Shown: positions 42,819 to 51,954 of the stretch, in pieces
How positions within the stretch are numbered: the first letter of the stretch is position 1
Layout: each line of letters opens with the position of its first letter
Assembly: GCF_027286325.1 (NCBI RefSeq)
Contig: NZ_CP114588.1
Location: 744,001 to 808,000, forward strand
Direction: 5' to 3'
Length of the DNA: 64,000 bases
Origin: Salinivibrio kushneri
Lineage (GTDB): Bacteria > Pseudomonadota > Gammaproteobacteria > Enterobacterales > Vibrionaceae
The notes under the pieces: generated by a model
What the model was told of the DNA's origin: nothing
Databases searched by the model: none
What the model saw: only the letters and a program-made list of their open reading frames with translations
Translations under genes and position numbers: made by a program

Positions 42819-42849
42819 ACTGTAAACCTTATAGCTACTGGAAGGTCAA
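42819..42849 (-). promoter_or_regulatory. CueR-controlled copA promoter
   Basis: On the minus strand, TTGACC (complement of 42844-42849), a 19-base spacer, then TACAGT (complement of 42819-42824). The 19-base spacer is the hallmark of MerR-family promoters. Within it lies the dyad ACCTT (42826-42830) / AAGGT (42842-42846), which matches known CueR sites. Confidence 0.88.
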
Positions 42850-42858
42850 GCGAGTAAA

Positions 42859-43320
42859 ATGAAGATTCAACAAGTGGCAGAGAAAACCGGCTTAACCAGC
42901 AAAACCATTCGCTTTTATGAGCAGAAAGGGCTGATTACGCCACCGCATCGAGCGGAGAATGGCTATCGCGATTATCGCGAGCAGCATATCAATGAGCTGC
43001 AAATGATCCGCCGTGCACGATTGGTGGGGTTTACCTTGGAAGAAAGTGCAGATTTATTGGCGTTATCGCGCGATCCGTCGTTACGCAGTGCCGATGTCAA
43101 AGCGCGCGCTGAGAGTAAACTGGCAGAAATTGATGAGAAAATCTCAGAACTGGCGGCAATGAAAACCACCCTTCAAGCGCTCACAAAAGCGTGTCCCGGT
43201 GATGGAGACGCGCAGTGCCCGATCATCGAAGCACTGCGCGGTGACAGTGAGCTAGGCGAGTTGGACGCCAGCTCCTCAAGTTGTTGCGCGTCAGGGGCTG
43301 AACTGCCCGTGACAAACTAA
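42859..43320 (+). CDS. cueR: Copper-responsive MerR-family regulator CueR
   Basis: 153 residues. N-terminal MerR helix-turn-helix ([21 protein letters not shown]), dimerisation helix, and the Cu(I) loop with Cys112 and Cys120 in [12 protein letters not shown], the same numbers as E. coli CueR. The C-terminal tail is longer than usual and ends with SSSSCCASG, which adds a Cys pair as seen in other CueR proteins. Divergent from copA, which it should activate; it meets the convergent cnoX gene with only three bases between. Confidence 0.95.
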   Translation: MKIQQVAEKTGLTSKTIRFYEQKGLITPPHRAENGYRDYREQHINELQMIRRARLVGFTLEESADLLALSRDPSLRSADVKARAESKLAEIDEKISELAAMKTTLQALTKACPGDGDAQCPIIEALRGDSELGELDASSSSCCASGAELPVTN

Positions 43321-43323
43321 CCG

Positions 43324-44178
43324 TTAGTAAAGCAGCGAGTAGAGCTGACGACGATAACGCGACGCTACTTCATTGCCTTGGCCGAGTGCGGTAAGAATAT
43401 CCATCAGGGTTTTCTTGGCCTCACCCTCGGCATGATTCATATCGCGGCGAAGGATGTTCATCAGTAACTCCAGCGCCTCTTCACTGCGATTAATCTGATT
43501 AAATTGCACCGCCAACTCATACGCGACGTTGGCGTCGTCTGGACTCTCTTCGAGTTGGGCCTGCAGACGGCGAATTTCAGGGGCATCAATCGCTTGGTTA
43601 TGCAGCTCAATTTTTGCCACCAAGCTTTTGTAGGTCGCGTCTTGGTCTTGCATCAGTACGGTGTCGAGCATCGCTTGCGCCGCATCAAACTGATGGGTTT
43701 CGACCAAGCATTCCGCCATCGCCAGTTTATACTCGTCTTTATCGCCGTGGCTGGTTTCCAGTGGCTTTAAAATGACCAAGGCATCGGTGTAGTTGCCTTC
43801 AGCCATGAGCTGACGCGCTTGCTCAAACGCTTGATCTTCCGGGCTAGGCAAATGCTTGTTAAGCATCTCGCGTACGGTCTCTTCATTTTGCGGGCCGGCA
43901 AGACCATCCACAGGTTGACCGTCTTTAAACAGCGCTAGGGTTGGCAGCGCACGCACGCCAAACTGCGCGGCAATCAGCTGCTGCGCTTCACAGTCGATAG
44001 TTGCCAGCGTAAAGCTGCCATGGCTGTCGTGAGCAATTTGTTCAACCGTGGGCTTAAGCTCCACGCTTTCAGGCATCATGTTCGCCCAGAAGTACACCAA
44101 TACTGGTGTGCGAGACGACGACTCGAGAATTTGCTGAAAATTATGCTCGGTTAATTCGACGATATAGTTTGCGTTCAT
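43324..44178 (-). CDS. cnoX: Thioredoxin-fold co-chaperone YbbN (CnoX)
   Basis: 284 residues. N-terminal thioredoxin fold followed by TPR-like helices (AFEQARQLMAEGNYTDALVI onward). The usual WCGPC active site is replaced by WANMMPES, with no Cys, so it cannot act as an oxidoreductase there; E. coli CnoX also lacks a working CxxC and acts as a chaperone that hands substrates to GroEL/DnaK. Position upstream of the ybbO-tesA-ybbA-ybbP genes matches E. coli ybbN. ATG at 44178 preferred; another lies three bases upstream. Confidence 0.88.
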   Translation of the reverse strand: MNANYIVELTEHNFQQILESSSRTPVLVYFWANMMPESVELKPTVEQIAHDSHGSFTLATIDCEAQQLIAAQFGVRALPTLALFKDGQPVDGLAGPQNEETVREMLNKHLPSPEDQAFEQARQLMAEGNYTDALVILKPLETSHGDKDEYKLAMAECLVETHQFDAAQAMLDTVLMQDQDATYKSLVAKIELHNQAIDAPEIRRLQAQLEESPDDANVAYELAVQFNQINRSEEALELLMNILRRDMNHAEGEAKKTLMDILTALGQGNEVASRYRRQLYSLLY

Positions 44179-44311
44179 CATGGATCCTGACCAAGTGGAT
44201 TTTCCTTAAGGGTGGGGGCAAACGTGCAGAAATTCAAGCAACTGGGCGTGTATTTGGGCGAGTGATGACGGATCGTACCGAAAGACGAAAAGGGGCGAAA
44301 CGTAACAGGCA

Positions 44312-44337
44312 CGAAAAAGCCACCCGTGGGTGGCTTG
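44312..44337 (-). terminator. Terminator downstream of the 21-codon ORF
   Basis: AAGCCACC (from 44317) pairs with GGTGGCTT (to 44336); leftward it is followed by TTTTTCG. Confidence 0.75.
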
Positions 44338-44380
44338 TTTCGTCGGTCTGCAAGCGAAGTCATTACAAAGCAAGTGCGAG

Positions 44381-44446
44381 TTACAACACGAGCACCACGC
44401 ACAAAGCGACGCTCAAGCAGAGCCAGTTCAATTGATGCAAGGTCAT
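44381..44446 (-). CDS. Candidate 21-residue hydrophobic small protein
   Basis: ATG at 44446, stop TAA at 44381-44383. The peptide begins MTLHQLNWLCLSVALC and ends VVLVL, a single hydrophobic stretch rich in Leu and Val. Support is the GGAG site seven bases before the ATG and an independent terminator 45-70 bases after the stop. It may be a small membrane protein, or a Leu/Val-rich leader peptide, though no branched-chain gene follows. I do not recognise a homologue. Confidence 0.4.
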   Translation of the reverse strand: MTLHQLNWLCLSVALCVVLVL

Positions 44447-44610
44447 CAGCCGGCTCCTTTATGATTGTTATCGAGGGTGTTGCTTTATCGGTGAGGATTG
44501 ATCCAACAGATGTTGTCCACCAATGATGACTAGACTAGTGCTCGTCTATGACAAAAGTATTACAAATGCGACAGTAGCCACGCTTTTTGGGCGATTTTTT
44601 CTCTGTTGCA

Positions 44611-45471
44611 TCAACCGCCTTTGAGCAACACCCGATCGAGCCAACGGCTGGGAAGGATCCGTTTGAGGATTGCCATCCACACTGTCGGTTGGGTCACGCG
44701 ATAACGCACCTTGGGACGCGGCGAGAACAGCGCATGCGTCAATGGTGCGACAAGCGCGTCGGCGGGCAGGGTATATTTGTTGCCGCCCTCGTCTGCAGCA
44801 AGACGGTCAAGTTGGGATTGATAGGCCTGCTGATGGCGACTTTTATTGGGGTCGACCCAGTGTTTAAAGGCGCTGAGGGCATTGGCACGAAACGCGGTTT
44901 CAATTGGACCAGGCTCAATCAAGCTCACCTTAATGGGCGTATCACTGAGCTCTAAACGCAAGGTATCGGTCCAACCTTCGAGGGCAAACTTGCTGGCGTT
45001 ATAGGCGCCGCGATATTTCAATGCCACGATGCCCAGTACCGAGCTGTTTTGCACAATGCGCCCCTCGCCATAATTGAGCAGCATCGGCAGCAAGGCTTGG
45101 GTTAAATGGTGCCAGCCAAACACATTGGTCTCAAACTGGGCGCGTAAGGCATCGGTGGGCAAATCCTCCAGCGCGCCCGGTTGGCCGTAAGCGCCGTTAT
45201 TAAACAGTGCAAAGAGTTTGCCACCTGTCATTTGCTCGACCGCTTCGACTGCTTGGTTGATGCTGGCCGTGTCTGATACATCCAATTGGATACAGGTTAA
45301 GCCTTCTTGCTGTAAACGGCTGACATCGTCAGCCTTTCGGCAACTGGCGATCACCGTGTGCCCTTGCTCATGCAAGGCCTTGGCGCAGGCATAGCCGATG
45401 CCGGTAGAGCAGCCGGTGATTAAAATGGCGTTGTTTAATGGCAAAGTCGTTTCCATGACATCCTCACTCAT
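44611..45471 (-). CDS. Short-chain dehydrogenase (YbbO-like)
   Basis: 286 residues. Classical SDR: coenzyme loop ITGCSTGIGYACAKAL, the NNGAYG motif, catalytic Ser in VQNSSVLGIV and the YNASK pair (GAYNASKFALEGW). Same place and shape as E. coli YbbO, an NADP-dependent aldehyde reductase. Start at 45471 overlaps the tesA stop as ATGA; a second ATG at 45456 has a GAGGA site and may be the true start. Confidence 0.88.
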   Translation of the reverse strand: MSEDVMETTLPLNNAILITGCSTGIGYACAKALHEQGHTVIASCRKADDVSRLQQEGLTCIQLDVSDTASINQAVEAVEQMTGGKLFALFNNGAYGQPGALEDLPTDALRAQFETNVFGWHHLTQALLPMLLNYGEGRIVQNSSVLGIVALKYRGAYNASKFALEGWTDTLRLELSDTPIKVSLIEPGPIETAFRANALSAFKHWVDPNKSRHQQAYQSQLDRLAADEGGNKYTLPADALVAPLTHALFSPRPKVRYRVTQPTVWMAILKRILPSRWLDRVLLKGG

Positions 45472-46082
45472 GATTGTGGCGCATCAGACAAATAAGGCGC
45501 GAGCTTTTCCGCCATAAAATCGGCAATCCAAGGTTGTGCGGCCGGCATCGGGTGAATGCCATCATCACGCATCCATTCAGGCTTTTGGATCACAGTCTCC
45601 ATAAAAAAGGGCAGTAAGGGGGTTTGTGTTTGCTCTGCCAGTGTAGGATAAATATCAGCAAATCCTTGTGCATAGCGCTGGCCATAATTAGGCGGGATTT
45701 GAATTTGCACCAACAACGGCGTGGCATCGGCCGCGCGAGTTTGAGTGATCAATTGCTCGAGGTTATCTCGTATACGGTTAAAGGGCCACCCACGTAGGCC
45801 ATCGTTGCCGCCGAGTTCAATCAGCACCCATTCGGGCTGGTGGCGTTCTAACAATTGAGGCAGACGCTGCAGGCCATTGGCGGTGGTATCGCCGGAAATG
45901 CTGGCGTTAATCACCTCAACCTCGACATCATGGTCGTTGAGCGCGCGCGGCAGCTTCGCAGGCCAGGCTTGTTCAGCCGCCATTTGGTAGCCAGCGCTTA
46001 AGCTGTCACCAAGGACAAGTAGCGTTTGTGCACTGGCACTGCTCACCCACAAAAAACACAACAAAGTAAGGATGCGTAACAT
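45468..46082 (-). CDS. tesA: Thioesterase/lysophospholipase TesA
   Basis: 204 residues. Periplasmic SGNH hydrolase acting on acyl-CoA, lysophospholipid and some esters. Signal peptide MLRILTLLCFLWVSSASA, then block I LLVLGDSLSAGY (Ser nucleophile), block III GGNDGL and block V DGIHPMPAAQ (Asp and His). The true start is 46082; a longer in-frame reading to 46667 is antisense to the ABC gene. The start codon overlaps that of the divergent ybbA by two bases. Confidence 0.94.
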   Translation of the reverse strand: MLRILTLLCFLWVSSASAQTLLVLGDSLSAGYQMAAEQAWPAKLPRALNDHDVEVEVINASISGDTTANGLQRLPQLLERHQPEWVLIELGGNDGLRGWPFNRIRDNLEQLITQTRAADATPLLVQIQIPPNYGQRYAQGFADIYPTLAEQTQTPLLPFFMETVIQKPEWMRDDGIHPMPAAQPWIADFMAEKLAPYLSDAPQS

Positions 46083-46767
46083 GGCCTCTCCTGTTATTCG
46101 AGCCGAAAAAATTGCAAAACATGTCGTGACACGCGAACAGCCGCTTACCATTCTGCAGGATGTCTCGCTACAAATCGAGGCAGGCGAGTCGATTGCATTG
46201 ATGGGCGTGTCCGGCGCAGGAAAATCTACCTTAATGACCTTGCTTGCAGGACTAGATACGCCCAGTGAAGGCGAGGTCGATCTGCTCGGCCACAAGCTTT
46301 CCACCTTGGATGAAGATGCGCGCGCGGCGCTGCGGGCCGAATCGGTGGGGTTTGTGTTCCAAAGTTTTTTACTGGTGCCGTCACTGAACGCGCTTGAGAA
46401 CGTGATGCTGCCGCTGACCATTCGCGGTGAGGAAGAAGACGAAACCCGCGCCAAGCAACTGTTGGCCTCGGTGGGCTTGCAAGGGCGCGAAAGCCATTTG
46501 CCGTCGCAACTCTCTGGCGGGGAGCAACAACGGGTGGCCTTGGCGCGTGCCTTTATTATCCGCCCACAGGTGCTGTTTGCCGATGAGCCGACCGGCAACC
46601 TTGACCAAAAAACCGCGGCGACCATCATCGATTTATTGTTTGAGCTGAACGAAAAGCACGGCACCACTTTGGTGTTGGTTACCCACGATCCGGCGCTGGC
46701 AAAGCGTTGTCAGCGTACCTTGATGATGGACAGCGGCAAACTACAGGAGCGAGTGAATGGCGAGTAA
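46081..46767 (+). CDS. ybbA: ABC transporter ATP-binding protein YbbA
   Basis: 228 residues from the ATG at 46081 (AAGG site nine bases upstream; an ATG at 46072 lies directly on that site). Walker A GVSGAGKSTL, Q-loop FVFQSFLL, signature LSGGEQQRVALARA, Walker B VLFADEPTGNLD and H-loop VTHD are all intact. LolD/MacB-like. With YbbP it forms an exporter or lipid/lipoprotein handling system; substrate unknown. Overlaps ybbP by 11 bases. Confidence 0.95.
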   Translation: MASPVIRAEKIAKHVVTREQPLTILQDVSLQIEAGESIALMGVSGAGKSTLMTLLAGLDTPSEGEVDLLGHKLSTLDEDARAALRAESVGFVFQSFLLVPSLNALENVMLPLTIRGEEEDETRAKQLLASVGLQGRESHLPSQLSGGEQQRVALARAFIIRPQVLFADEPTGNLDQKTAATIIDLLFELNEKHGTTLVLVTHDPALAKRCQRTLMMDSGKLQERVNGE

Positions 46768-49198
46768 CAACGGACTACTCAATCGCTGGGCGTGGCGTGA
46801 ACTGTTACACGGGCAAATTTGGCCAGTGGCGGTGGCGTTGGCGCTGATCATCACCTGTGTGTTTGCATTGTCAGCATTGGCCGATCGCATTGAAAACGTA
46901 CTCACCCAGCAAGGGCGCAACCTGATTGCCGCCGATACCGTGCTGCGTACTCGTCAGCCGCTTAACACCGAGCAAATTGAGGCGTTTAAACAAGCTGGCG
47001 CCACGGTATCTGCCCAAACCCGTTTTGGCACCATGGCGTTCAGCGAGCAAAAAATGCAGCTGGTCAGCGTGAAAGCGGTGGATAGTCGGTATCCGCTACG
47101 CGGTGACTTGGTGTTGGAACAAAACGGTCAAGCCATTGGCGGTGATCGACGCATTCAACCCGGTGAGCTATGGCTGTCTGAGCGGGTATTCAGTTTGCTG
47201 GATGTGAAACCGGGCGACACCGTATCGATTGGTAACCTCGATCTCAACGTCAGCGGCACCTTGGCCGCCGAGCCGGAGCTGTCGTTTAACCCCTTTAGCC
47301 AAATGCCCGCGGTGATGATGCATCGTGCTGATGTGCCTGCCGCTGGCGTGGTGCGTGAAGGCAGTCGGGTGCGCTATCGCTACTTTTTAACCGGTGACGA
47401 GCCCAGCCTAAGCGCGGCTAAAGCCAGCTACACGCTGCAAGATGGTGAGCGCTGGGTGGATGAAAACACCTCCGATCGCACTGGCGATATGCTGGACCGC
47501 AGCCGTCAATATCTATCGTTAACCGTGGTGCTGGTGATTGTGATGGCCGCGGCCACCTTAACCTTAACCTGTCAGCACTATGCCAAAAGCCGCGCGGATT
47601 TGGTGGCGATGCTGAAAAGCTTAGGTGCCAGCCAACAATGGGTGCGACGCTGGCTGGCACGGCAGTTAACCTTATTGTTTGTCCTTGCCACCGCCGTAGG
47701 CTTGGCCGCTGGTTACACACTTGAAGTGTTATTGCGCTTGCCGCTGACTGATGTGCTGCCTTCACCGCTGCCAAGCTATGGCTGGGTGCCTTGGGTGCTT
47801 GCGCCTGGTGTCGCGCTTTTGGTGGCGCTGCCTGCCTTGGGCGTGCCGCTGCTTAAATTGCTGGATGCGCCTGCGTTGGCCGCCGTGCAATCGCAGGCTG
47901 CCCGTGGGCGTCAACGTCGCGGCACTGCGGCGATCTTAATCGCGATACCGGTGGGAGCGCTTGCACTGTGGGCGTTTGACAACACCTTGCTATGGACAGT
48001 GCTGGGGGCGATGGCAGTGATGATCGTCTTGTTGGCGCTGGCAGGGTTAGGTTTGCTCCGGTTGGTGAAATCACGGGTACGCGCACCCTCGGTGAAATTG
48101 GCCCTTAGCCGAATTACCCGCAACAAACTGGCTAGCAGCGTGCAATTAGGGGCGCTGGCGATCTCCTTTATGCTCTTGGCGATCATCTGGCTGCTGCGTA
48201 CCGATTTGCTCGCTGATTGGGGACGGATGCTGCCGCCCGATGCGCCTAATGTGTTTGCGCTGAATATCGCCCCGAGTGAGCAACAAGACTATGTGGGTGA
48301 ACTCGACGACGCCAGCCTGATGCGCTCTGATGCCTACCCCATAGTGCGTGGCCGGCTGGTGGGCAAAAACGGTGAGCGTTACCAGATCCCCACCGATGAA
48401 GCCGAACGCGATGAAGCGGATGAGGCCTTGCGCCGCGAGCTTAATTTCACTTGGCGAGATAGCCTACCGTCGCACAATGAGGTGATTGCCGGAGACTGGC
48501 CAACCGAGAATGGTGTATCAGTGGAGGCGGACATTGCCGAGCGCTTGGAGATTGAGATTGGCGACAGCCTGACCTTTAGCGTCACCGGCCAAGACTTTAC
48601 CGCCACGGTGAACTCGATTCGTGAAGTCGAGTGGCGCAATATGCGGCCTAACTTCTACTTTATTTTCGACCGCGAGACGCTTGCCGACAAACCCGCCAAC
48701 TGGCTGGTGAGCTTCAGGCTCGATGAATCGCAAACGCCGCTGCTCAATCGCTTGGCGCGGGAATATCCGACCGTTACGCTACTTGATTTGCGTACCATGA
48801 GCAGCCGTATTCAGTCGATTTTGCGTCAAATTGGCTTGTCGCTCTCGGTGTTAGCGGGGCTGGCGGTGATCAGCGGCTTACTACTGTTGCTTACCTTGCT
48901 GCGTATCAGCCTGAGCGAGCGTCAGCAGGAGATAAATCTCTATCGCACCTTGGGCGCGAGTCGCACCCGTATTCAGCGCACCTTATGGAGCGAGTACGGC
49001 GTGATGGCCTTTGTGTCTGGCCTGATGGCGGTGCTCGGCGCAGAAGCGGCGATGGTTGGCCTGCTGAAATGGGGCTTTGAAATGGAGGTACGCCTGCACC
49101 CTGAGCTTTGGGCGGTGTTGCCGGTGTTGGCGGTGGCGTTGGTGTTTGTCACGGTCGCCTCGATGCTGCGCAAACTGATTGATCCGCAACGGCGTTAA
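46757..49198 (+). CDS. ybbP: FtsX-like permease YbbP
   Basis: 813 residues. Large inner-membrane permease with one N-terminal helix (PVAVALALIITCVFALSALA), a periplasmic domain of about 200 residues, several central helices, a second periplasmic domain, and a C-terminal FtsX domain (LAGLAVISGLLLLLTLLRIS, QEINLYRTLGASRTRI). The duplicated FtsX layout is that of E. coli YbbP. Partner of ybbA; ends in a strong terminator. Confidence 0.94.
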   Translation: MASNNGLLNRWAWRELLHGQIWPVAVALALIITCVFALSALADRIENVLTQQGRNLIAADTVLRTRQPLNTEQIEAFKQAGATVSAQTRFGTMAFSEQKMQLVSVKAVDSRYPLRGDLVLEQNGQAIGGDRRIQPGELWLSERVFSLLDVKPGDTVSIGNLDLNVSGTLAAEPELSFNPFSQMPAVMMHRADVPAAGVVREGSRVRYRYFLTGDEPSLSAAKASYTLQDGERWVDENTSDRTGDMLDRSRQYLSLTVVLVIVMAAATLTLTCQHYAKSRADLVAMLKSLGASQQWVRRWLARQLTLLFVLATAVGLAAGYTLEVLLRLPLTDVLPSPLPSYGWVPWVLAPGVALLVALPALGVPLLKLLDAPALAAVQSQAARGRQRRGTAAILIAIPVGALALWAFDNTLLWTVLGAMAVMIVLLALAGLGLLRLVKSRVRAPSVKLALSRITRNKLASSVQLGALAISFMLLAIIWLLRTDLLADWGRMLPPDAPNVFALNIAPSEQQDYVGELDDASLMRSDAYPIVRGRLVGKNGERYQIPTDEAERDEADEALRRELNFTWRDSLPSHNEVIAGDWPTENGVSVEADIAERLEIEIGDSLTFSVTGQDFTATVNSIREVEWRNMRPNFYFIFDRETLADKPANWLVSFRLDESQTPLLNRLAREYPTVTLLDLRTMSSRIQSILRQIGLSLSVLAGLAVISGLLLLLTLLRISLSERQQEINLYRTLGASRTRIQRTLWSEYGVMAFVSGLMAVLGAEAAMVGLLKWGFEMEVRLHPELWAVLPVLAVALVFVTVASMLRKLIDPQRR

Positions 49199-49232
49199 CA
49201 GGGGCGGTAAGCATCTTCGCTTCACACATAGC

Positions 49233-49268
49233 AAAGCGGGTATCAAGAAAGTTGATACCCGCTTTTTT
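49233..49268 (+). terminator. ybbA-ybbP terminator
   Basis: AAAGCGGGTATCAA (49233-49246) pairs with TTGATACCCGCTTT (49252-49265) around a five-base loop and continues with T. Confidence 0.92.
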
Positions 49269-49317
49269 GTGTACAACGTCTAGCTAACAACACCGCTTGT
49301 GCGAAAGGCAAAAGCCG

Positions 49318-50214
49318 CTACTTAAACAAAGACTGCATGGCTTCTTCCACCTTGGGGTGCTGGAACTCAAAGCCCGCATCTTCGAGTGCGTGGGGCAGGG
49401 CGCGCTGGCTATCGAGCAGCAAGTGCGAGGCTTCCCCCATCATGGTTTTAATCGCCAAAGTAGGGACAAAGAACACGTGTGGACGTTTTAAGGCACGGGC
49501 AAGCGCCTGACTAAAACGTTTATTGGTGACCGGCTCTGGCGCGGTGCAGTTAAACGGCCCCTTAAGCTCAGGGGTATTGAGCAGGTGGATAATCGCGCCG
49601 ACCATATCATCAATATGAATCCAGGGCATGTATTGCTGGCCTTTACCAATTGGACCGCCTAGCCCGAGTTTATACGGCAGCATCATCCGCTTTAGTGCGC
49701 CACCCTCAGCGCTCAACACCACGCCGGTGCGCAGCAAGCACACGCGCGTTTGTTGCGACGCGCCTTTCAAGGCAATTTTCTCCCATTGATGACACACATG
49801 CTGGGCAAAATCATCGGCATGGACCACCAAGGTTTCATCAAAGCTGCGATCTTGCTGATCGCCGTAATACCCTACTGCCGAGCCGCTGATAAAGGTGTGA
49901 GGTGGCGTGCTGCTGGCATGGATTTTCTCCACCAGTTTTTCTGTTAATCCCCAGCGGCTGGTGCAGATGATCCCTTTTTGCTGTTCACTCCAGCGTTTGT
50001 CGGCAATCGGCTCGCCCGCCAGATTGATGACCGCATCAATATCATTCAGGTGGGGGAGATCATCAAGGCGCTCTAACGGCGTGACTTTATCGCCAAAGCA
50101 CTGGGTGACCTTTTGCTTGGAGCGCGATAACACAGTGACCTGATGCTCGGTCAGCAAGCGAGGAATTAACGCCTGACCAATCAGGCCAGTGCCGCCAGTG
50201 ATTAAGAGTTTCAT
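49318..50214 (-). CDS. yfcH: TIGR01777 family NAD-dependent epimerase-like protein (YfcH)
   Basis: 298 residues. Extended SDR fold: N-terminal MKLLITGGTGLIGQALIPRLL, then VINLAGEPIADKRW, SGSAVGYYG and a C-terminal DUF1731 part (RPHVFFVPTLAIKTMMGEAS). E. coli YfcH is the named homologue; the physiological reaction is not known. Stands alone on the minus strand between ybbP and the DUF1538 operon. Confidence 0.88.
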   Translation of the reverse strand: MKLLITGGTGLIGQALIPRLLTEHQVTVLSRSKQKVTQCFGDKVTPLERLDDLPHLNDIDAVINLAGEPIADKRWSEQQKGIICTSRWGLTEKLVEKIHASSTPPHTFISGSAVGYYGDQQDRSFDETLVVHADDFAQHVCHQWEKIALKGASQQTRVCLLRTGVVLSAEGGALKRMMLPYKLGLGGPIGKGQQYMPWIHIDDMVGAIIHLLNTPELKGPFNCTAPEPVTNKRFSQALARALKRPHVFFVPTLAIKTMMGEASHLLLDSQRALPHALEDAGFEFQHPKVEEAMQSLFK

Positions 50215-50440
50215 GCCTGATGTCCTAACGTCGAGTAATGGGTGATATAGATAACGCTAAGAGGGTTTTAGACTTAGCGCAAGTGATTGCTTTGTATCCT
50301 GTTACGTACCGCAACCAAAATCGGTTTGATCGCGCAGTTTTCTCTTCTGCCTCTCGCACGCCAAATTGGGAGTGCTAACATAAATAGGCACATAAAAGGT
50401 GTGTTTTTCATTTTACTACGCAGGGAGTCATGTCGCCTAC

Positions 50441-51166
50441 ATGCAAGCGTTATTCAAATCATTGCTAGGAAGCTTTCGCGATCTGTTACCCATCATCCTA
50501 GTGATTGGCTTTTTTCAGGTGATTGTCCTGCAACAACCGCTGCCCAACTGGATTTCAATTACCTTTGGGTTAGTGCTGGTGGTCGTGGGACTGACTCTAT
50601 TTGTATACGGCTTAGACATGGGGCTATTCCCGATTGGCGAATCGATGGCGCACTCTCTTGCACATAAAGGCAGCTTAGGCTGGTTGGTGGCGTTCGCGTT
50701 TTTGCTCGGCTTTGGCACCACCATTGCCGAACCCGCACTCACCGCAGTGGCGGCAGAGGCGGCAGATGTCGCCGCTAACGGTGGGATGATACACACCAGC
50801 GAAGCGGCCAAAGACAGCTATGCCAACGGCCTGCGGTTAACCGTAGCGCTCTCGGTCGGCTTTGCGATCGTGCTGGGTGTGGTTCGGATCATGAAAGGCT
50901 GGCCGATCCACCGTTTAATTATTGGCGGTTATTTGCTGGTGGTAGCGATGACCATGGTCGCACCGCCGAGTATTATCGGTATTGCCTACGACTCGGGTGG
51001 GGTGACCACCTCGACCATTACAGTGCCATTGGTCACCGCGCTCGGCGTTGGGCTGGCGACCGTGATTAAAGGGCGCAACCCCATGGTGGATGGCTTTGGC
51101 TTGATTGCCTTTGCTTCCTTGTCACCGATGATCTTCGTGATGGTCTACGGCATGGTGGTGGCATGA
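50441..51166 (+). CDS. DUF1538 membrane protein, first copy
   Basis: 241 residues with about seven hydrophobic segments. Shares with the next gene the signatures VIGFFQ(x)...[21 protein letters not shown], the loop [15 protein letters not shown] and [22 protein letters not shown], and the end [16 protein letters not shown]. These place both in DUF1538, a membrane family of unknown function with transporter-like polar motifs in membrane segments. The ATG at 50441 has only a distant GGGAG site; a GTG at 50399 is an alternative. Overlaps the next gene by four bases (ATGA). Confidence 0.85.
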   Translation: MQALFKSLLGSFRDLLPIILVIGFFQVIVLQQPLPNWISITFGLVLVVVGLTLFVYGLDMGLFPIGESMAHSLAHKGSLGWLVAFAFLLGFGTTIAEPALTAVAAEAADVAANGGMIHTSEAAKDSYANGLRLTVALSVGFAIVLGVVRIMKGWPIHRLIIGGYLLVVAMTMVAPPSIIGIAYDSGGVTTSTITVPLVTALGVGLATVIKGRNPMVDGFGLIAFASLSPMIFVMVYGMVVA

Positions 51167-51945
51167 ACAATCCACTCACTTTGTTTCTCGACACCTTTTT
51201 CTCCACCGTGCGCGATGTGATCCCGATTATCGCGATCATCTTTGGCTTTCAGCTGTTTGTATTGCGCAAAGCGCTAAACAACCCCAAACGGATCTTTCTC
51301 GGTTTTTTTTATGTCATCTTGGGCTTAAGCCTGTTTTTAATGGGGCTGGAGCTGGCGCTATTCCCGCTCGGTTCGTCGATGGCCGAGCAGCTGACCGCTC
51401 CCGATTTTGTCGGCGCAGCGCTTAAAGCCGGCGGCGAGATTAACTGGCAAGCCTATTACTGGGTGTATCTGTTTGCCGCGGCGATTGGTTTTAGTACCAC
51501 GGTGGCTGAGCCCTCGTTAATTGCGGTGGCAATCAAAGCGGCTAAAGTGTCGGGCGGCGCGATTCGGGTGAATGGGTTGCGCGCCTCGGTGGCGCTCGGA
51601 GTCGCCATGGGGATTGCCTTGGGGTGCTATCGCATTGTGGTAGGCGATCCGCTCCATTATTACATCATCACCGGCTATGTAGTGGTGGTGATCCAAACCT
51701 ATTTTGCCCCGCCGTTTATCGTGCCTTTGGCCTATGATTCTGGCGGGGTGACCACCTCAACCGTCACCGTACCCTTGGTGACGGCGCTGGGGTTGGGGCT
51801 AGCATCCACCGTACCGGGAAGAAACCCGATGCTTGATGGGTTTGGCTTAATTGCGTTTGCCAGTTTGTTTCCGATGATCACCGTGATGGGCTATGCCCAA
51901 ATCACAGCCTATTTACAGAAAAAGCACGCACAGCGTTCATCGTAA
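51163..51945 (+). CDS. DUF1538 membrane protein, second copy
   Basis: 260 residues, paralogue of the preceding gene with the same motifs ([71 protein letters not shown]). Two half-size membrane proteins encoded with a four-base overlap probably form a heterodimer or pseudo-symmetric channel/transporter. The conserved Asp, Glu and Thr residues inside the membrane motifs could be an ion or substrate path; this is inference. C terminus is basic (KKHAQRSS). Confidence 0.85.
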   Translation: MNNPLTLFLDTFFSTVRDVIPIIAIIFGFQLFVLRKALNNPKRIFLGFFYVILGLSLFLMGLELALFPLGSSMAEQLTAPDFVGAALKAGGEINWQAYYWVYLFAAAIGFSTTVAEPSLIAVAIKAAKVSGGAIRVNGLRASVALGVAMGIALGCYRIVVGDPLHYYIITGYVVVVIQTYFAPPFIVPLAYDSGGVTTSTVTVPLVTALGLGLASTVPGRNPMLDGFGLIAFASLFPMITVMGYAQITAYLQKKHAQRSS

Positions 51946-51954
51946 GGAGAGCCT

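Larger units (their letters stand above)
44179..44610. other. Gene-poor region between cnoX and the SDR gene
   Basis: 430 bases without a standard gene. It holds, on the minus strand, a 21-codon ORF (44381-44446) with a good ribosome binding site and a terminator at 44312-44337, and then the promoter region of cnoX. On the plus strand I see nothing to support. Confidence 0.5.

Noticed and set aside
46083..46667. N-terminal extension of the tesA reading frame by about 195 residues
   Set aside because: It is antisense to the ABC gene ybbA, is Ser/Arg-rich without a domain, and the signal peptide begins at 46082.
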